A DNA stretch of 64,000 nt from Paraburkholderia franconis (lineage in GTDB: Bacteria; Pseudomonadota; Gammaproteobacteria; Burkholderiales; Burkholderiaceae), in assembly GCF_009362735.1 (NCBI RefSeq), contig NZ_WHNP01000010.1, positions 161,841 through 225,840 of the forward strand, in the 5' to 3' direction. The notes beneath the pieces are model-generated. The model was not told where the DNA came from. It did no database searches and worked only from the letters and a program-made list of their open reading frames with translations. Of the stretch, positions 53,388 through 63,026 are shown in pieces. The position numbers and the translations under genes were made by a program. Each line of letters starts with the position of its first letter. Within the stretch, counting starts at the first letter, position 1.

Positions 53388-54689
53388 TTAGCGCTTGGCG
53401 ATCGGCTTTGCTTCACGCGGCGTTTCGCCGATGAAGAGCTGACGCGGACGGCCGATCTTCTGCTCGGGATCAGCGATCATTTCGTTCCACTGCGCGATCC
53501 AGCCGACAGTACGCGCCATCGCGAAGATGCACGTGAACATCGACGTCGGGATGCCCAGCGCGCGCTGCACGATGCCTGAGTAGAAATCGACGTTCGGATA
53601 CAGCTTGCGCGACACGAAGTACTCGTCTTCCAGCGCGATTTTTTCGAGCGCCATCGCGAGCTTGAACAGCGGGTCGTCGTGCAGGCCCAGTTCATTCAGC
53701 ACTTCGTGGCACGTTTCGCGCATCAACTTCGCGCGCGGATCGTAGTTCTTGTACACGCGGTGGCCGAAGCCCATCAGCTTCACGCCCGAGTTCTTGTCCT
53801 TCACCTGCTTGATGAACTCAGGAATGTTGTCGACCGAGCCGATTTCTTCCAGCATGTTCAGCGCCGCCTCGTTCGCGCCGCCGTGCGCCGGGCCCCACAG
53901 ACAGGCGATACCGGCTGCGATACACGCGAACGGATTCGCGCCCGACGAACCGGCGAGACGCACCGTCGACGTCGACGCGTTCTGCTCGTGGTCTGCGTGC
54001 AGGATCAGGATGCGGTCCAGCGCGCGGACCAGCACGTCGTTGACCTTGTACTCTTCGCACGGGTTCGAGAACATCATGCGCATGAAGTTCGCGCTGTACG
54101 ACAGATTATTCTGCGGATACACGAACGGCTGGCCGATCGAGTACTTGTACGCCATCGCGACCAGCGTCGGCAGCTTCGCGATCATGCGGATCGCGGAAAC
54201 TTCACGGTGACGCGGGTTATTGATGTCGAGCGAGTCGTGGTAGAACGCCGACAGCGCGCCGACTGCGGCGACGAGAATCGCCATCGGGTGCGCGTCGCGG
54301 CGGAAACCGCGGAAGAAGAACTGCATCTGCTCGTGAACCATCGTGTGGTTCGTGACCGTCTTCACGAACTCGTCCTTCTGCGCCTGGTTCGGCAGATCGC
54401 CCTTCAGCAGCAGGTAGCACGTTTCCAGAAAGTCGGCATTCTGCGCGAGATTGTCGATCGGGAAGCCGCGATAGAGCAGCTCGCCCTTGTCGCCGTCGAT
54501 GTAGGTGATCGCCGAGTTGCACGACGCCGTCGACATGAAGCCCGGATCATACGTGAACTTGCCGGTTTGACCGTACAGCTTACGGATGTCGATCACGTCC
54601 GGGCCCATCGTACCCTTGTAAATCGGCATTTCAACGCTCGGCGAGTTGTCGCTGAACGATAGCGTGGCTTTAACATCTGACGGGGTCAT
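53388..54689 (-). CDS. gltA: Citrate synthase
   Basis: A 433-residue type II hexameric-type citrate synthase. Catalytic His regions [31 protein letters not shown] and [20 protein letters not shown], and the Asp region [16 protein letters not shown]-terminal beta-strand region ([16 protein letters not shown]) of the NADH-sensitive Gram-negative form. It starts the TCA cycle. It lies just downstream of sdhE on the same strand, with an 82-bp gap. Confidence 0.98.
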   Translation of the reverse strand: MTPSDVKATLSFSDNSPSVEMPIYKGTMGPDVIDIRKLYGQTGKFTYDPGFMSTASCNSAITYIDGDKGELLYRGFPIDNLAQNADFLETCYLLLKGDLPNQAQKDEFVKTVTNHTMVHEQMQFFFRGFRRDAHPMAILVAAVGALSAFYHDSLDINNPRHREVSAIRMIAKLPTLVAMAYKYSIGQPFVYPQNNLSYSANFMRMMFSNPCEEYKVNDVLVRALDRILILHADHEQNASTSTVRLAGSSGANPFACIAAGIACLWGPAHGGANEAALNMLEEIGSVDNIPEFIKQVKDKNSGVKLMGFGHRVYKNYDPRAKLMRETCHEVLNELGLHDDPLFKLAMALEKIALEDEYFVSRKLYPNVDFYSGIVQRALGIPTSMFTCIFAMARTVGWIAQWNEMIADPEQKIGRPRQLFIGETPREAKPIAKR

Positions 54690-54771
54690 AGCACATCCTC
54701 AATCGAAAGTATGGAAACAGGGTTTCGATAATTGCACGCCTGGATCAAACTTACCTGCGCACCTGTGACGC

Positions 54772-55044
54772 TCACACAGTGCGCAGCATCTCCAGCACCC
54801 GCGCGACGTCGGCGTCGGCGAGGTCGCCTTCCGGTTCCTTGCGTGCGAGAAGCAAGTCCATCAGGTCGTTATCGCTCAGTTCGAGCAGGCGCGTGAGCGC
54901 GCCTACGTCCGCATCACTGAGGTCATGCTCATATCGGCTGAAAAAACGTTCGAAGATCAGATCGTTTTCCAGCAGGCCGCGCCGCGCGCGCCAGCGGAGA
55001 CGCGCGCGGCGTAGAGGGTCGGACTGATGCGATGATCCGTCCAT
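54772..55044 (-). CDS. sdhE: Succinate dehydrogenase FAD assembly factor
   Basis: A 90-residue DUF339/SdhE protein. The conserved RRGLLENDLIFERFF block holds the RGxxE motif that contacts SdhA during covalent flavinylation. The ATG at 55044 starts one base after the sdhB stop; a GTG at 55056 overlapping sdhB is also open. It directly follows the sdhCDAB genes whose product it matures. Confidence 0.93.
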   Translation of the reverse strand: MDGSSHQSDPLRRARLRWRARRGLLENDLIFERFFSRYEHDLSDADVGALTRLLELSDNDLMDLLLARKEPEGDLADADVARVLEMLRTV

Positions 55045-55045
55045 C

Positions 55046-55750
55046 TCAGACAGCACGGCGAACCATCAATTCCTTGATCTTGCCGATCGCCTTCGTCGGA
55101 TTGAGGCCCTTCGGGCACACGTCGACGCAGTTCATGATCGTATGGCAACGGAACAGACGGTACGGGTCTTCCAGGTTGTCGAGACGCTCGCCCGTCGCCT
55201 GATCGCGGCTGTCCGCGATGAAGCGATAGGCTTGCAGCAGGCCCGCCGGGCCGACGAACTTGTCCGGGTTCCACCAGAAGCTCGGGCACGACGTCGAGCA
55301 GCTGGCGCACAGGATGCACTCGTACAGGCCGTCGAGCTCGTCGCGTTCTTCCGGCGACTGCAGACGTTCCTTTTCCGGCGGCGGCGTATCGTTGATCAGG
55401 TACGGCTTGATCGAATGGTACTGGTTGAAGAACTGCGTGAAGTCGCAGATCAGGTCGCGCACGACGGGCAAGCCCGGCAGCGGACGCAGCACGATTTTCT
55501 GCGGCAGGTCGTTCAGGTTCGTCAGGCAGGCAAGACCGTTCTTGCCGTTGATGTTCATCGCGTCCGAACCGCACACGCCTTCACGGCACGAACGGCGGAA
55601 CGACAGCGTTTCGTCCACTGCCTTCAGCTTGACGAGCGCGTCCAGCAACATGCGCTCGTGCGAGTCGATGTCGATCTCGTACGTCTGCATGCGCGGCGCG
55701 GCGTCCTTGTCCGGGTCGTAGCGGTAGATTTCAAAAGTACGCTTGGCCAT
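55046..55750 (-). CDS. sdhB: Succinate dehydrogenase iron-sulfur subunit
   Basis: A 234-residue SdhB with all three clusters: 2Fe-2S ([16 protein letters not shown]), 4Fe-4S ([16 protein letters not shown]) and 3Fe-4S ([17 protein letters not shown]). It passes electrons from FAD to quinone. 22 bp after sdhA. Confidence 0.98.
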   Translation of the reverse strand: MAKRTFEIYRYDPDKDAAPRMQTYEIDIDSHERMLLDALVKLKAVDETLSFRRSCREGVCGSDAMNINGKNGLACLTNLNDLPQKIVLRPLPGLPVVRDLICDFTQFFNQYHSIKPYLINDTPPPEKERLQSPEERDELDGLYECILCASCSTSCPSFWWNPDKFVGPAGLLQAYRFIADSRDQATGERLDNLEDPYRLFRCHTIMNCVDVCPKGLNPTKAIGKIKELMVRRAV

Positions 55751-55772
55751 TTCTCAGATCCTTTGATGTGCC

Positions 55773-57548
55773 TTAGAAGGTACGCGCTTTCGGCGGCACC
55801 GATTCGACGGTCAGCGGCTGCATGTGAACCGGCTTGTAGTCGAGGCGATTGCCTTCGCTGAACCACAGCGTATGGCGCAGCCAGTTCTCGTCGTCGCGAT
55901 GTTCGAAGTCGCTCTGCGCGTGCGCGCCGCGGCTTTCCTTGCGAGCCTCCGCCGACACCATCGTCGCGCGCGCCACTTCGATCAGGTTCTCCACTTCGAG
56001 CGCTTCGATGCGCGCGGTGTTGAACACCTTCGACTTGTCCTTCAGATGGACGTGAGCCGCGCGCTCCTTCAGTTCCTTCATCTTTTCCACGCCTTCAGCC
56101 AGCAGCTTCGACGTGCGGAACACACCTGCGTGCGCCTGCATCGTCGAGCGAATGTCCCCCGCGACAACCTGCGCGTATTCGCCGGAGCTGGAGTTGTCGA
56201 GCTTCGCGAGACGCGACAGCGCGAAGTCGGCAGCGTCGGCCGGCAGCGGCTTGTGTTCCTTGATTTCCTTCACGTGCTTGACGATGTGGTTGCCGGCGGC
56301 GCGGCCGAACACCACGAGGTCGAGCAGCGAGTTCGTGCCCAGGCGGTTCGCGCCGTGGACCGACACGCACGAGCATTCGCCGACGGCATAGAAACCGTTG
56401 ACGGGCTCTTCGTGACCCTTCGACGTACCCACGACCTGGCCGTGGATGTTCGTCGGAATGCCGCCCATCTGGTAGTGAATGGTCGGCACGACGGGGATCG
56501 GCTCCTTGATGCAGTCGACGTTCGCGAACTTCAGCGCGATTTCGCGGATCGACGGCAGACGCTTCATGATCGTCTCCGCGCCGATGTGCGACAGGTCGAG
56601 CAGCACGTGGTCCTTGTTCGGACCCACGCCACGGCCTTCCTTGATTTCCTGGTCCATCGAACGCGAAACGAAGTCGCGCGGCGCCAGGTCTTTCAGCGTC
56701 GGCGCGTAGCGCTCCATGAAGCGCTCGCCGTCCGAGTTGCGCAGAATGCCGCCTTCGCCGCGCACGCCTTCCGTGATCAGCACGCCAGCGCCCGCCACGC
56801 CCGTCGGGTGGAATTGCCAGAACTCCATGTCCTGCAGCGCGATGCCCGAGCGGGCCGCCATGCCGAGGCCGTCGCCCGTGTTGATGAACGCGTTCGTCGA
56901 TGCTGCGAAGATGCGGCCCGCGCCGCCCGTGGCGAACAGCGTGGTCTTGCCTTCGAGGATGTAGACGTCGCCCGTTTCCATTTCGAGCGCGGTCACGCCC
57001 AGCACGTCGCCATCGGCGTCGCGGATCAGGTCCAGCGCCATCCATTCGACAAAGAACGTCGTCTTGGCCGCGACGTTCTGCTGATACAGCGTGTGCAGCA
57101 GCGCGTGGCCGGTACGGTCAGCCGCCGCGCAAGCGCGCTGCACCGGCTTTTCGCCGTAGTTCGCGGTGTGGCCGCCGAACGGGCGCTGATAGATCGTGCC
57201 GTCCGCGTTGCGGTCGAACGGCATGCCGAAGTGTTCCAGTTCGTACACGGCGTTCGGCGCTTCGCGGCACATGAACTCGATCGCGTCCTGGTCGCCGAGC
57301 CAGTCGGAGCCCTTGATCGTGTCGTAGAAGTGATAGTGCCAGTTGTCTTCGCTCATGTTGCCGAGCGATGCGCCGATGCCGCCTTGAGCAGCGACCGTGT
57401 GCGAGCGCGTCGGGAAGACCTTCGACAGCACGCAGACCGACAGGCCCGCGCGCGCGAGTTGCAGCGACGCGCGCATTCCGGAGCCGCCCGCGCCGACGAT
57501 GACCACGTCGAAGCGGCGACGCGGCAGAGAATTCTTGATTGCAGCCAT
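55773..57548 (-). CDS. sdhA: Succinate dehydrogenase flavoprotein subunit
   Basis: A 591-residue SdhA. FAD-binding DVVIVGAGGSGMRASL, flavin-linked H50 in SHTVAAQGGIGA, and active-site blocks TEGVRGEGGILRNSDGERFMERY and MGGIPTNIHGQVV. It oxidises succinate to fumarate. Only 4 bp after sdhD, so coupled. Confidence 0.98.
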   Translation of the reverse strand: MAAIKNSLPRRRFDVVIVGAGGSGMRASLQLARAGLSVCVLSKVFPTRSHTVAAQGGIGASLGNMSEDNWHYHFYDTIKGSDWLGDQDAIEFMCREAPNAVYELEHFGMPFDRNADGTIYQRPFGGHTANYGEKPVQRACAAADRTGHALLHTLYQQNVAAKTTFFVEWMALDLIRDADGDVLGVTALEMETGDVYILEGKTTLFATGGAGRIFAASTNAFINTGDGLGMAARSGIALQDMEFWQFHPTGVAGAGVLITEGVRGEGGILRNSDGERFMERYAPTLKDLAPRDFVSRSMDQEIKEGRGVGPNKDHVLLDLSHIGAETIMKRLPSIREIALKFANVDCIKEPIPVVPTIHYQMGGIPTNIHGQVVGTSKGHEEPVNGFYAVGECSCVSVHGANRLGTNSLLDLVVFGRAAGNHIVKHVKEIKEHKPLPADAADFALSRLAKLDNSSSGEYAQVVAGDIRSTMQAHAGVFRTSKLLAEGVEKMKELKERAAHVHLKDKSKVFNTARIEALEVENLIEVARATMVSAEARKESRGAHAQSDFEHRDDENWLRHTLWFSEGNRLDYKPVHMQPLTVESVPPKARTF

Positions 57549-57552
57549 TCTT

Positions 57553-57921
57553 TTACACTCTCCAGAGAATCTGCGCAGCGTAGCCCGCGCAAGCGAGCAG
57601 CCAGACGATCGTCAACGCTTGAAGCAGAAGGCGCGTGCCAACGGGCTTGATGTAGTCCATCCAGATGTCGCGCACGCCGACCCAGGCGTGATAGAACAGC
57701 GACAGCAGCGTGACGAAGGTGGCGAGCTTCATCCACTGCGTAGCGAAGATCGCGGCCCAGCCGTCGTAAGAGAATGCCTGCGCGCCGAAGAACCAGCACA
57801 GCAGGATGATGGTGTAGACGGCCATGATGACGGCCGTGACGCGCTGTGCGAGCCAGTCGCGCAGACCGTAGTGAGCGCCGACGACGAGGCGCTTCGAGCC
57901 AACCCGGTTATTAGCTGACAT
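57553..57921 (-). CDS. sdhD: Succinate dehydrogenase membrane anchor subunit
   Basis: A 122-residue protein with three transmembrane helices; YHAWVGVRDIWMDYIKP carries the heme b His and quinone-site residues. It anchors SdhAB. Four bp from both neighbours. Confidence 0.95.
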   Translation of the reverse strand: MSANNRVGSKRLVVGAHYGLRDWLAQRVTAVIMAVYTIILLCWFFGAQAFSYDGWAAIFATQWMKLATFVTLLSLFYHAWVGVRDIWMDYIKPVGTRLLLQALTIVWLLACAGYAAQILWRV

Positions 57922-57925
57922 TTTT

Positions 57926-58342
57926 TTAGAATGCTCCGAACAGTTTGAGCGCGAATGCGATCGTCAATAGCGACGACACGACGAACACGACGATCGACGT
58001 GTTCTTGCCGCGTTCCTTCGACACAGCGTCGTGGTTCATGTCCATCAACAGGTGACGGACGCCGGCGCAGAAGTGGAACAGGAACGCCCACGCGAGAACG
58101 AGCGTGATGAGCTTGACGATGATGTTGGACAGGAAGCCCTTGAAAACTTCGAAACTGAGTTCAGATGTGAGACTCTGATCGAAGAGGTACAGCAGGAACG
58201 GAAGGAAGATGAAGAGCAGTCCACCGCTCAAGCGGTGAAGGATCGACACGCGCCCCGCGAGAGGAAGACGATACGACGTCAATATCTGCCCGATACCGAT
58301 GTTCCGGAATTCCGGCCTCGGTTTTTTTACGGCTTCAGCCAT
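57926..58342 (-). CDS. sdhC: Succinate dehydrogenase cytochrome b556 subunit
   Basis: A 138-residue three-helix protein. ILHRLSGGLLFIFLPFLLYL and FHFCAGVRHLLMDMNHD contain the quinone-site Ser/Arg and heme His. First gene of the sdhCDAB-sdhE operon. The 152 bp upstream should carry the promoter; no strong hexamers were picked. Confidence 0.96.
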   Translation of the reverse strand: MAEAVKKPRPEFRNIGIGQILTSYRLPLAGRVSILHRLSGGLLFIFLPFLLYLFDQSLTSELSFEVFKGFLSNIIVKLITLVLAWAFLFHFCAGVRHLLMDMNHDAVSKERGKNTSIVVFVVSSLLTIAFALKLFGAF

Positions 58343-58494
58343 GCTAGACCCCTACTATGTAGTCACACTAATCTGCAATTTTAGCGCCTTTTTATTTCGC
58401 GCTGCAGCGAAACCCCGCACAAGACAGCGTTACGCCACGCGCACGTAAAGGCACATGCAAGCCTCGCCGCAAGCCCACGGCAAAGCTGCTTCGC

Positions 58495-59295
58495 TCAACT
58501 CAAGTCGTTCTGATAGTAATACCCGGTTGTGACATACCATCCTCGTCGAACTTCGACGGGACGGTCCCCATAGGTATAGGACACGCGCTCCACGGATAAC
58601 AGGGGAAATCCCGTCGGCACATGCAGCAGATCGGCAACGGCCGGGTCCGCGGCAACGGCGCGAATCTTTTCCGATGCTCGGATCATCCGCGTGCCGAACT
58701 CCGTTTCGAACATCGCATAGAGCGGCCCCTTGTACTCTGACAGGCGCTCGAGCGTCAGCCCGCGGAACACGCCGCCCGGCAGCCAGATCTCGTCGAGCAC
58801 GGTGTCTTCGCCGTCGAAAGTCAGGAGACGCTTGATCAGCACGACGGGATCGGCGGGCTTCATATCCAGTTGCCGCGCAATCTCCGCTGACGCGCGCAGA
58901 CGCCGGCATTCGAGCAGCCGGCTGATATGCGGATGCTCGGCGCCGTCGTCGGCGAGAAGGCGCAGGAAGCGGAACTGGGCGCGGTCTTCGTTGTGCGTGG
59001 CAACAAACGTGCCCTTGCCCTGGCGGCGCACCAGCAGGTTGTCGGCGGCGAGTTCGTCGATCGCCTTGCGCACGGTGCCCTGGCTGACCTTGTAACGCGC
59101 GGCCAGCTCGACTTCACTTGGGATGATCTCGCCGGGCTTCCATTCACCCGATTCGAGACTCTGCGTGATGAGCGCCTTGATCTGCTGATAGAGAGGACTG
59201 AAGGTCGGCGATGGAGCCGGCGTGGAGACAGGCGCGCCGTCACCCGCGCCGGACGCGCCGGGAGGGTTTGCTGTGCTGGCCTGGTTCGAATTCAT
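58495..59295 (-). CDS. GntR/HutC-family regulator with UTRA domain
   Basis: A 266-residue regulator. The first 30 residues are a polar tail; winged helix at about 30-100 (YQQIKALITQSLESGEWKPGEIIPSE; VSQGTVRKAIDELAADNLLVRRQGKGTFV); UTRA effector domain from about 115 (AQFRFLRLLADDG; LKRLLTFDG-type VLIKRLLTFDGEDTVLDEIWLP; PLLSVERVSYTYGDRPVEVRRGWY). Effectors of this class are usually small acids or sugar phosphates. It lies between sdhC (same strand, downstream) and mdh (divergent), so a TCA-cycle role is likely. A 22-bp palindrome lies 55 bp from its start, a good candidate autoregulatory site. Confidence 0.92.
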   Translation of the reverse strand: MNSNQASTANPPGASGAGDGAPVSTPAPSPTFSPLYQQIKALITQSLESGEWKPGEIIPSEVELAARYKVSQGTVRKAIDELAADNLLVRRQGKGTFVATHNEDRAQFRFLRLLADDGAEHPHISRLLECRRLRASAEIARQLDMKPADPVVLIKRLLTFDGEDTVLDEIWLPGGVFRGLTLERLSEYKGPLYAMFETEFGTRMIRASEKIRAVAADPAVADLLHVPTGFPLLSVERVSYTYGDRPVEVRRGWYVTTGYYYQNDLS

Positions 59296-59349
59296 GCGCG
59301 CATTTCAACACAAAGCGCCTCGCGCCGTCCAGATTTTTTGCCGCAATAA

Positions 59350-59371
59350 TTATGTCTTATATAAGACATAA
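59350..59371. promoter_or_regulatory. 22-bp palindromic operator for the GntR regulator
   Basis: A perfect palindrome with half-site TTATGTCTTAT at 59350-59360 mirrored at 59361-59371. It lies between the divergent regulator and mdh genes and ends 7 bp before the mdh -35. The length and symmetry suit a GntR/HutC dimer. Binding is inferred. Confidence 0.8.
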
Positions 59372-59378
59372 GATACTG

Positions 59379-59407
59379 TTGACTTTGTGCCTCCCGAATC
59401 CTACACT
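59379..59407 (+). promoter_or_regulatory. sigma70-type promoter upstream of mdh
   Basis: TTGACT (59379-59384) and TACACT (59402-59407) with a 17-bp spacer, the best promoter match in the window. Transcription from here would give a leader of about 425 nt before mdh. Confidence 0.7.
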
Positions 59408-59414
59408 CCTTGTC

Positions 59415-59838
59415 GAGCAAGGGTTTGCGGGTAGTGCCACGCATTTTTGACACCGCTTTGTGTCAACAGCGTGATGCACCGAAAGCCACCCTGCATCACG
59501 CCGTTCCCTCACGCAGTCCAGGTTTCGCTTCGCCCTGCATTGCCCGGCATGCGCCGTCAATGCCCGCCGAAACGCGCTGTTTGCAGGAGCCCGCGCCATG
59601 CAGCGGCCACGTGCGGCATCGCCGCGAGGCGAGCCTCGCCAGCATCCCCCGTTCCCCGCGCTCGGCAGCACCGATTATCCGGCATGGCGGTTTCGCCGGC
59701 GGCGTGCCTTCTGGCCTTCTCGTGAGCGCCCGCAAGGCTCGCGCAGCGAATTTGCCGTGCTTAAACCACGCTTCGCGTAACGCGCATATAGAATGGCGTT
59801 TTCCCTAGCGTTCAACGCATCGTCCTGGAGATTTCTCA
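59415..59838 (+). other. Long untranslated leader of mdh
   Basis: About 420 bp between the promoter and mdh. A small hairpin TGACAC/GTGTCA lies near 59448-59465. A TATAGA-like -10 near 59786 could belong to a second, closer promoter. Frames in this stretch are Arg/Ala-rich shadows and none has a ribosome site. No riboswitch was recognised. Confidence 0.4.
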
Positions 59839-60822
59839 ATGGCTAAGCCCGCAAAGCGCGTTGCCGTCACTGGCGCCGCAGGTCAAATCGGTTACTCCCT
59901 GCTGTTCCGTATCGCCAATGGCGACATGCTCGGCAAGGACCAGCCGGTCATCCTGCAGTTGCTGGACCTGCCGCAAGCGCAAGCCGCCGTCAAAGGCGTC
60001 GTGATGGAACTCGAAGACTGCGCGTTCCCGCTGCTCGCGGGTGTCGTGGTGACTGACGATCCCAAGGTTGCGTTCAAGGATGCCGACGTCGCGCTGCTGG
60101 TCGGCGCGCGTCCGCGTTCGAAAGGCATGGAGCGTAAAGACCTGCTGTCGGCGAACGCCGAAATCTTCACGGTTCAGGGCAAGGCGCTGAACGAAGTCGC
60201 AAGCCGCGACGTGAAGGTGCTGGTCGTCGGCAACCCGGCGAACACGAACGCGTACATCGCAATGAAGTCGGCACCCGATCTGCCGAAGAAGAACTTCACC
60301 GCCATGCTGCGCCTCGACCACAACCGCGCGCTGTCGCAACTGGCGGCCAAGTCGGGCAAGCCGGTCTCGTCGATCGAAAAGCTGGTCGTGTGGGGCAACC
60401 ACTCGCCGACGATGTACCCGGACTTCCGCGTCGCAACGGCCGAGGGCAAGGACCTGACGAAGCTGATCAACGACGACGAATGGAACCGCAACACCTTCAT
60501 CCCGACGGTCGGCAAGCGCGGCGCGGCGATCATCGAAGCGCGCGGCCTGTCGTCGGCGGCTTCGGCGGCCAACGCAGCAATCGACCACGTGCGTGACTGG
60601 GTGCTCGGCACGAACGGCAAGTGGGTGACGATGGGCATTCCGTCGGACGGCTCGTATGGCATCCCCGAAGACATCGTCTACGGCGTGCCCGTGACGTGCG
60701 AAAACGGCGAATACAAGCGTGTCGAAGGCCTGTCGATCGACGCATTCTCGCGCGAGAAGATGGACAACACGCTGAACGAGCTGCTCGAAGAGCGCGACGG
60801 CGTTCAGCACCTGCTCGGCTAA
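59839..60822 (+). CDS. mdh: Malate dehydrogenase
   Basis: A 327-residue MDH of the cytoplasmic-type group used by Burkholderia. NAD site [30 protein letters not shown], catalytic H188 in [13 protein letters not shown] with MLRLDHNRA. It interconverts malate and oxaloacetate. GGAG precedes the ATG. A terminator follows, so it is probably monocistronic. The promoter sits beside the GntR palindrome, hinting at coordinated control with sdh. Confidence 0.98.
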   Translation: MAKPAKRVAVTGAAGQIGYSLLFRIANGDMLGKDQPVILQLLDLPQAQAAVKGVVMELEDCAFPLLAGVVVTDDPKVAFKDADVALLVGARPRSKGMERKDLLSANAEIFTVQGKALNEVASRDVKVLVVGNPANTNAYIAMKSAPDLPKKNFTAMLRLDHNRALSQLAAKSGKPVSSIEKLVVWGNHSPTMYPDFRVATAEGKDLTKLINDDEWNRNTFIPTVGKRGAAIIEARGLSSAASAANAAIDHVRDWVLGTNGKWVTMGIPSDGSYGIPEDIVYGVPVTCENGEYKRVEGLSIDAFSREKMDNTLNELLEERDGVQHLLG

Positions 60823-60840
60823 TCGCCGGATGCAGACACG

Positions 60841-60880
60841 AACCGGGACTCCGTTGCAACGCGGCGGGTTCCGGTTTTTT
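60841..60880 (+). terminator. Intrinsic terminator after mdh
   Basis: AACCGG (60841-60846) pairs with CCGGTT (60871-60876), with an inner CCG/CGG stem, followed by TTTTTT. It separates mdh from the CitE-like gene. Confidence 0.65.
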
Positions 60881-61062
60881 ACGTGCGATCTCTTGCATGG
60901 CGTTCTGCGCATCAGACGGCATGCAGCGGATCGCAACTGATCCGAACGCGTTTTGGTTCATCTGCCTGTTCGACCTGCTTCGATGCGACCTGCTTCGACG
61001 CAAGCCAAAACGGACAGAACGCGTCCGAATCGGAATTTTCAAACACGCTCCCGACGCCGATA
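60881..61062 (+). other. Leader region of the citE-prpBC genes
   Basis: 182 bp; CGACCTGCTTCGATG repeats in tandem near 60970-61000 as a 15-bp imperfect duplication. A promoter for the citE-like gene should be here but was not identified. Confidence 0.4.
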
Positions 61063-62085
61063 ATGCGCGCACTGACTCCCGCCGAAGTCCTGTTTGACGG
61101 CGAAGCGCCGCCTGCCGTGCTGCCTGCCTGCGATCACTACGCGGGCAGCGAAAAGCTGATGCTCAAATCGCTCTCGTTGCAGCAGCAGCTCGGGCCCGTC
61201 TTCGATGTCACGCTCGACTGCGAAGACGGCGCGCAAGTGGGCCGCGAGGCGGAGCATGCCGAGCTTGTCGGATCGCTCGTCGGCGGCGAGCACGACCGGT
61301 TCGGCCGCGTCGGCGTGCGCATTCACGATTTCAACCACGCGCACTGGCGCGACGACGTGCGCCTCATCCTGCGCGCCGCGAAGCGCGCCCCTGCCTACAT
61401 CACGCTGCCGAAAGTCCGCCACGTGCCCGATGCCGCCGAAATGTGCGCGTTCATCGAAGCCACGCGGCGCGAGCTCGGCATCGCGAAGCCCGTCCCTGTC
61501 CATCTGCTGATCGAAACGCACGGCGCATTGGCGCGCGTGTTCGATCTCGCCGCGCTGCCGGGCGTCGAGGCGCTGAGCTTCGGCCTGATGGACTTCGTGT
61601 CCGCGCACGACGGCGCGATTCCCGACAGCGCGATGCGCTCGCCGGGCCAGTTCGATCATCCCCTCGTGCGGCGCGCGAAGCTCGAGATTTCGGCGGCTTG
61701 CCATGCGCATGGCAAGGTGCCGTCGCACAACGTATCGACGGAAGTGCGCGACATGGACGTGGTCGCGAACGACGCGCTGCGCGCGCGCAACGAATTCGGC
61801 TACACGCGCATGTGGAGCATCCACCCCGCGCAGATTCCCGCGATCGTGTCGGCCTTTGCGCCGCGCGACGAAGAAATCGCGACGGCGACGGAAATCCTGC
61901 TCGCCGCGCAGTCGGCGCAATGGGGCCCGACGCGCCATCGCGATTCGCTGCACGATCGCGCGAGCTATCGCTATTACTGGTCGGTGCTGCGCCGCGCCCG
62001 CTCGACGGGCCGCGCTGTACCCGCCGAAGCCGCGCCGCTTTTCGGGCCGAACGACATGCCCACGACGAAGGAGTCCGCATCATGA
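61063..62085 (+). CDS. CitE/HpcH-family CoA-ester lyase
   Basis: A 340-residue TIM-barrel protein of the HpcH/HpaI-CitE superfamily. [16 protein letters not shown] (metal-binding Glu/Asp), [57 protein letters not shown] and [13 protein letters not shown]. Family members cleave citryl-, malyl- or citramalyl-CoA; no other citrate lyase subunits are present, so a malyl-CoA- or citramalyl-CoA-type activity is more likely. The stop overlaps the prpB ATG (ATGA), tying it to the methylcitrate genes. Confidence 0.85.
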   Translation: MRALTPAEVLFDGEAPPAVLPACDHYAGSEKLMLKSLSLQQQLGPVFDVTLDCEDGAQVGREAEHAELVGSLVGGEHDRFGRVGVRIHDFNHAHWRDDVRLILRAAKRAPAYITLPKVRHVPDAAEMCAFIEATRRELGIAKPVPVHLLIETHGALARVFDLAALPGVEALSFGLMDFVSAHDGAIPDSAMRSPGQFDHPLVRRAKLEISAACHAHGKVPSHNVSTEVRDMDVVANDALRARNEFGYTRMWSIHPAQIPAIVSAFAPRDEEIATATEILLAAQSAQWGPTRHRDSLHDRASYRYYWSVLRRARSTGRAVPAEAAPLFGPNDMPTTKESAS

Positions 62086-62996
62086 GCACGACCGCACACA
62101 CGTCCGCAGGCGCCGCGTTTCGCGCGGCCGTCGCCGCCGAAAAGCCGCTGCAGGTCGTCGGCACGATCAACGCGAATCACGCGCTGCTAGCGCAACGCGC
62201 GGGCTTCAAGGCGATCTACGTATCGGGCGGCGGCGTCGCGGCCGGCTCGCTCGGCTTGCCCGATCTCGGCATCTCGACGCTCGACGACGTGTTGACCGAC
62301 GTGCGCCGCATCACCGACGTGTGCGATCTGCCGCTGCTCGTCGATGTCGATACGGGCTTCGGCCCGTCGGCGTTCAACATCGCGCGCACCGTGAAGGCGC
62401 TGACGAAAGCGGGCGCGGGCGCGATGCACATCGAAGACCAGGTCGGCGCGAAACGCTGCGGACACCGGCCGGGCAAGGCGATCGTGTCGCAAGCCGAAAT
62501 GGTCGACCGCGTCAAGGCGGCCGTCGACGCGCGCACCGATCCGGACTTCGTCGTCATGGCGCGCACGGATGCGCTCGCCGTCGAAGGCTTGCAGTCGGCC
62601 ATCGACCGCGCGTCGGCATGCGTCGAAGCAGGCGCGGACATGATCTTCCCCGAAGCGATGACGGAGCTCGGCATGTACAAGCAGTTCGCGCGGGCCGTGA
62701 AGGTGCCCATCCTCGCGAACATCACCGAGTTCGGGGCGACGCCGCTCTTTACCGTCGAAGAGTTGCGCGGCGCGGACGTGTCGCTGGTGCTGTACCCGCT
62801 GTCGGCGTTCCGCGCGATGAACAAGGCGGCCGAAAACGTTTACACGGCAATCCGCCGCGACGGTACGCAAAAGGCCGTCGTCGAGACGATGCAGACGCGG
62901 GCCGAACTGTATGACCGCATCGGCTATCACGCGTACGAGCAGAAGCTCGACGCGCTGTTCAGCCAGAACGCGCAGAAAAACGGGCAAGACAACTAA
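62082..62996 (+). CDS. prpB: 2-methylisocitrate lyase
   Basis: A 304-residue enzyme of the isocitrate lyase/PEP mutase family. Active-site loop [14 protein letters not shown], metal site [29 protein letters not shown] and [14 protein letters not shown]. It splits 2-methylisocitrate into pyruvate and succinate in propionate catabolism. The length and [16 protein letters not shown] match PrpB. ATG overlaps the citE stop; prpC follows after 30 bp. Confidence 0.95.
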   Translation: MSTTAHTSAGAAFRAAVAAEKPLQVVGTINANHALLAQRAGFKAIYVSGGGVAAGSLGLPDLGISTLDDVLTDVRRITDVCDLPLLVDVDTGFGPSAFNIARTVKALTKAGAGAMHIEDQVGAKRCGHRPGKAIVSQAEMVDRVKAAVDARTDPDFVVMARTDALAVEGLQSAIDRASACVEAGADMIFPEAMTELGMYKQFARAVKVPILANITEFGATPLFTVEELRGADVSLVLYPLSAFRAMNKAAENVYTAIRRDGTQKAVVETMQTRAELYDRIGYHAYEQKLDALFSQNAQKNGQDN

Positions 62997-63026
62997 CGCA
63001 AGCGGCACATCAAGGAGACCCCTGGC

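Noticed and set aside
59410..59808. 132-codon frame in the mdh leader
   Set aside because: No ribosome site and no recognisable features; other frames in the stretch are equally open.
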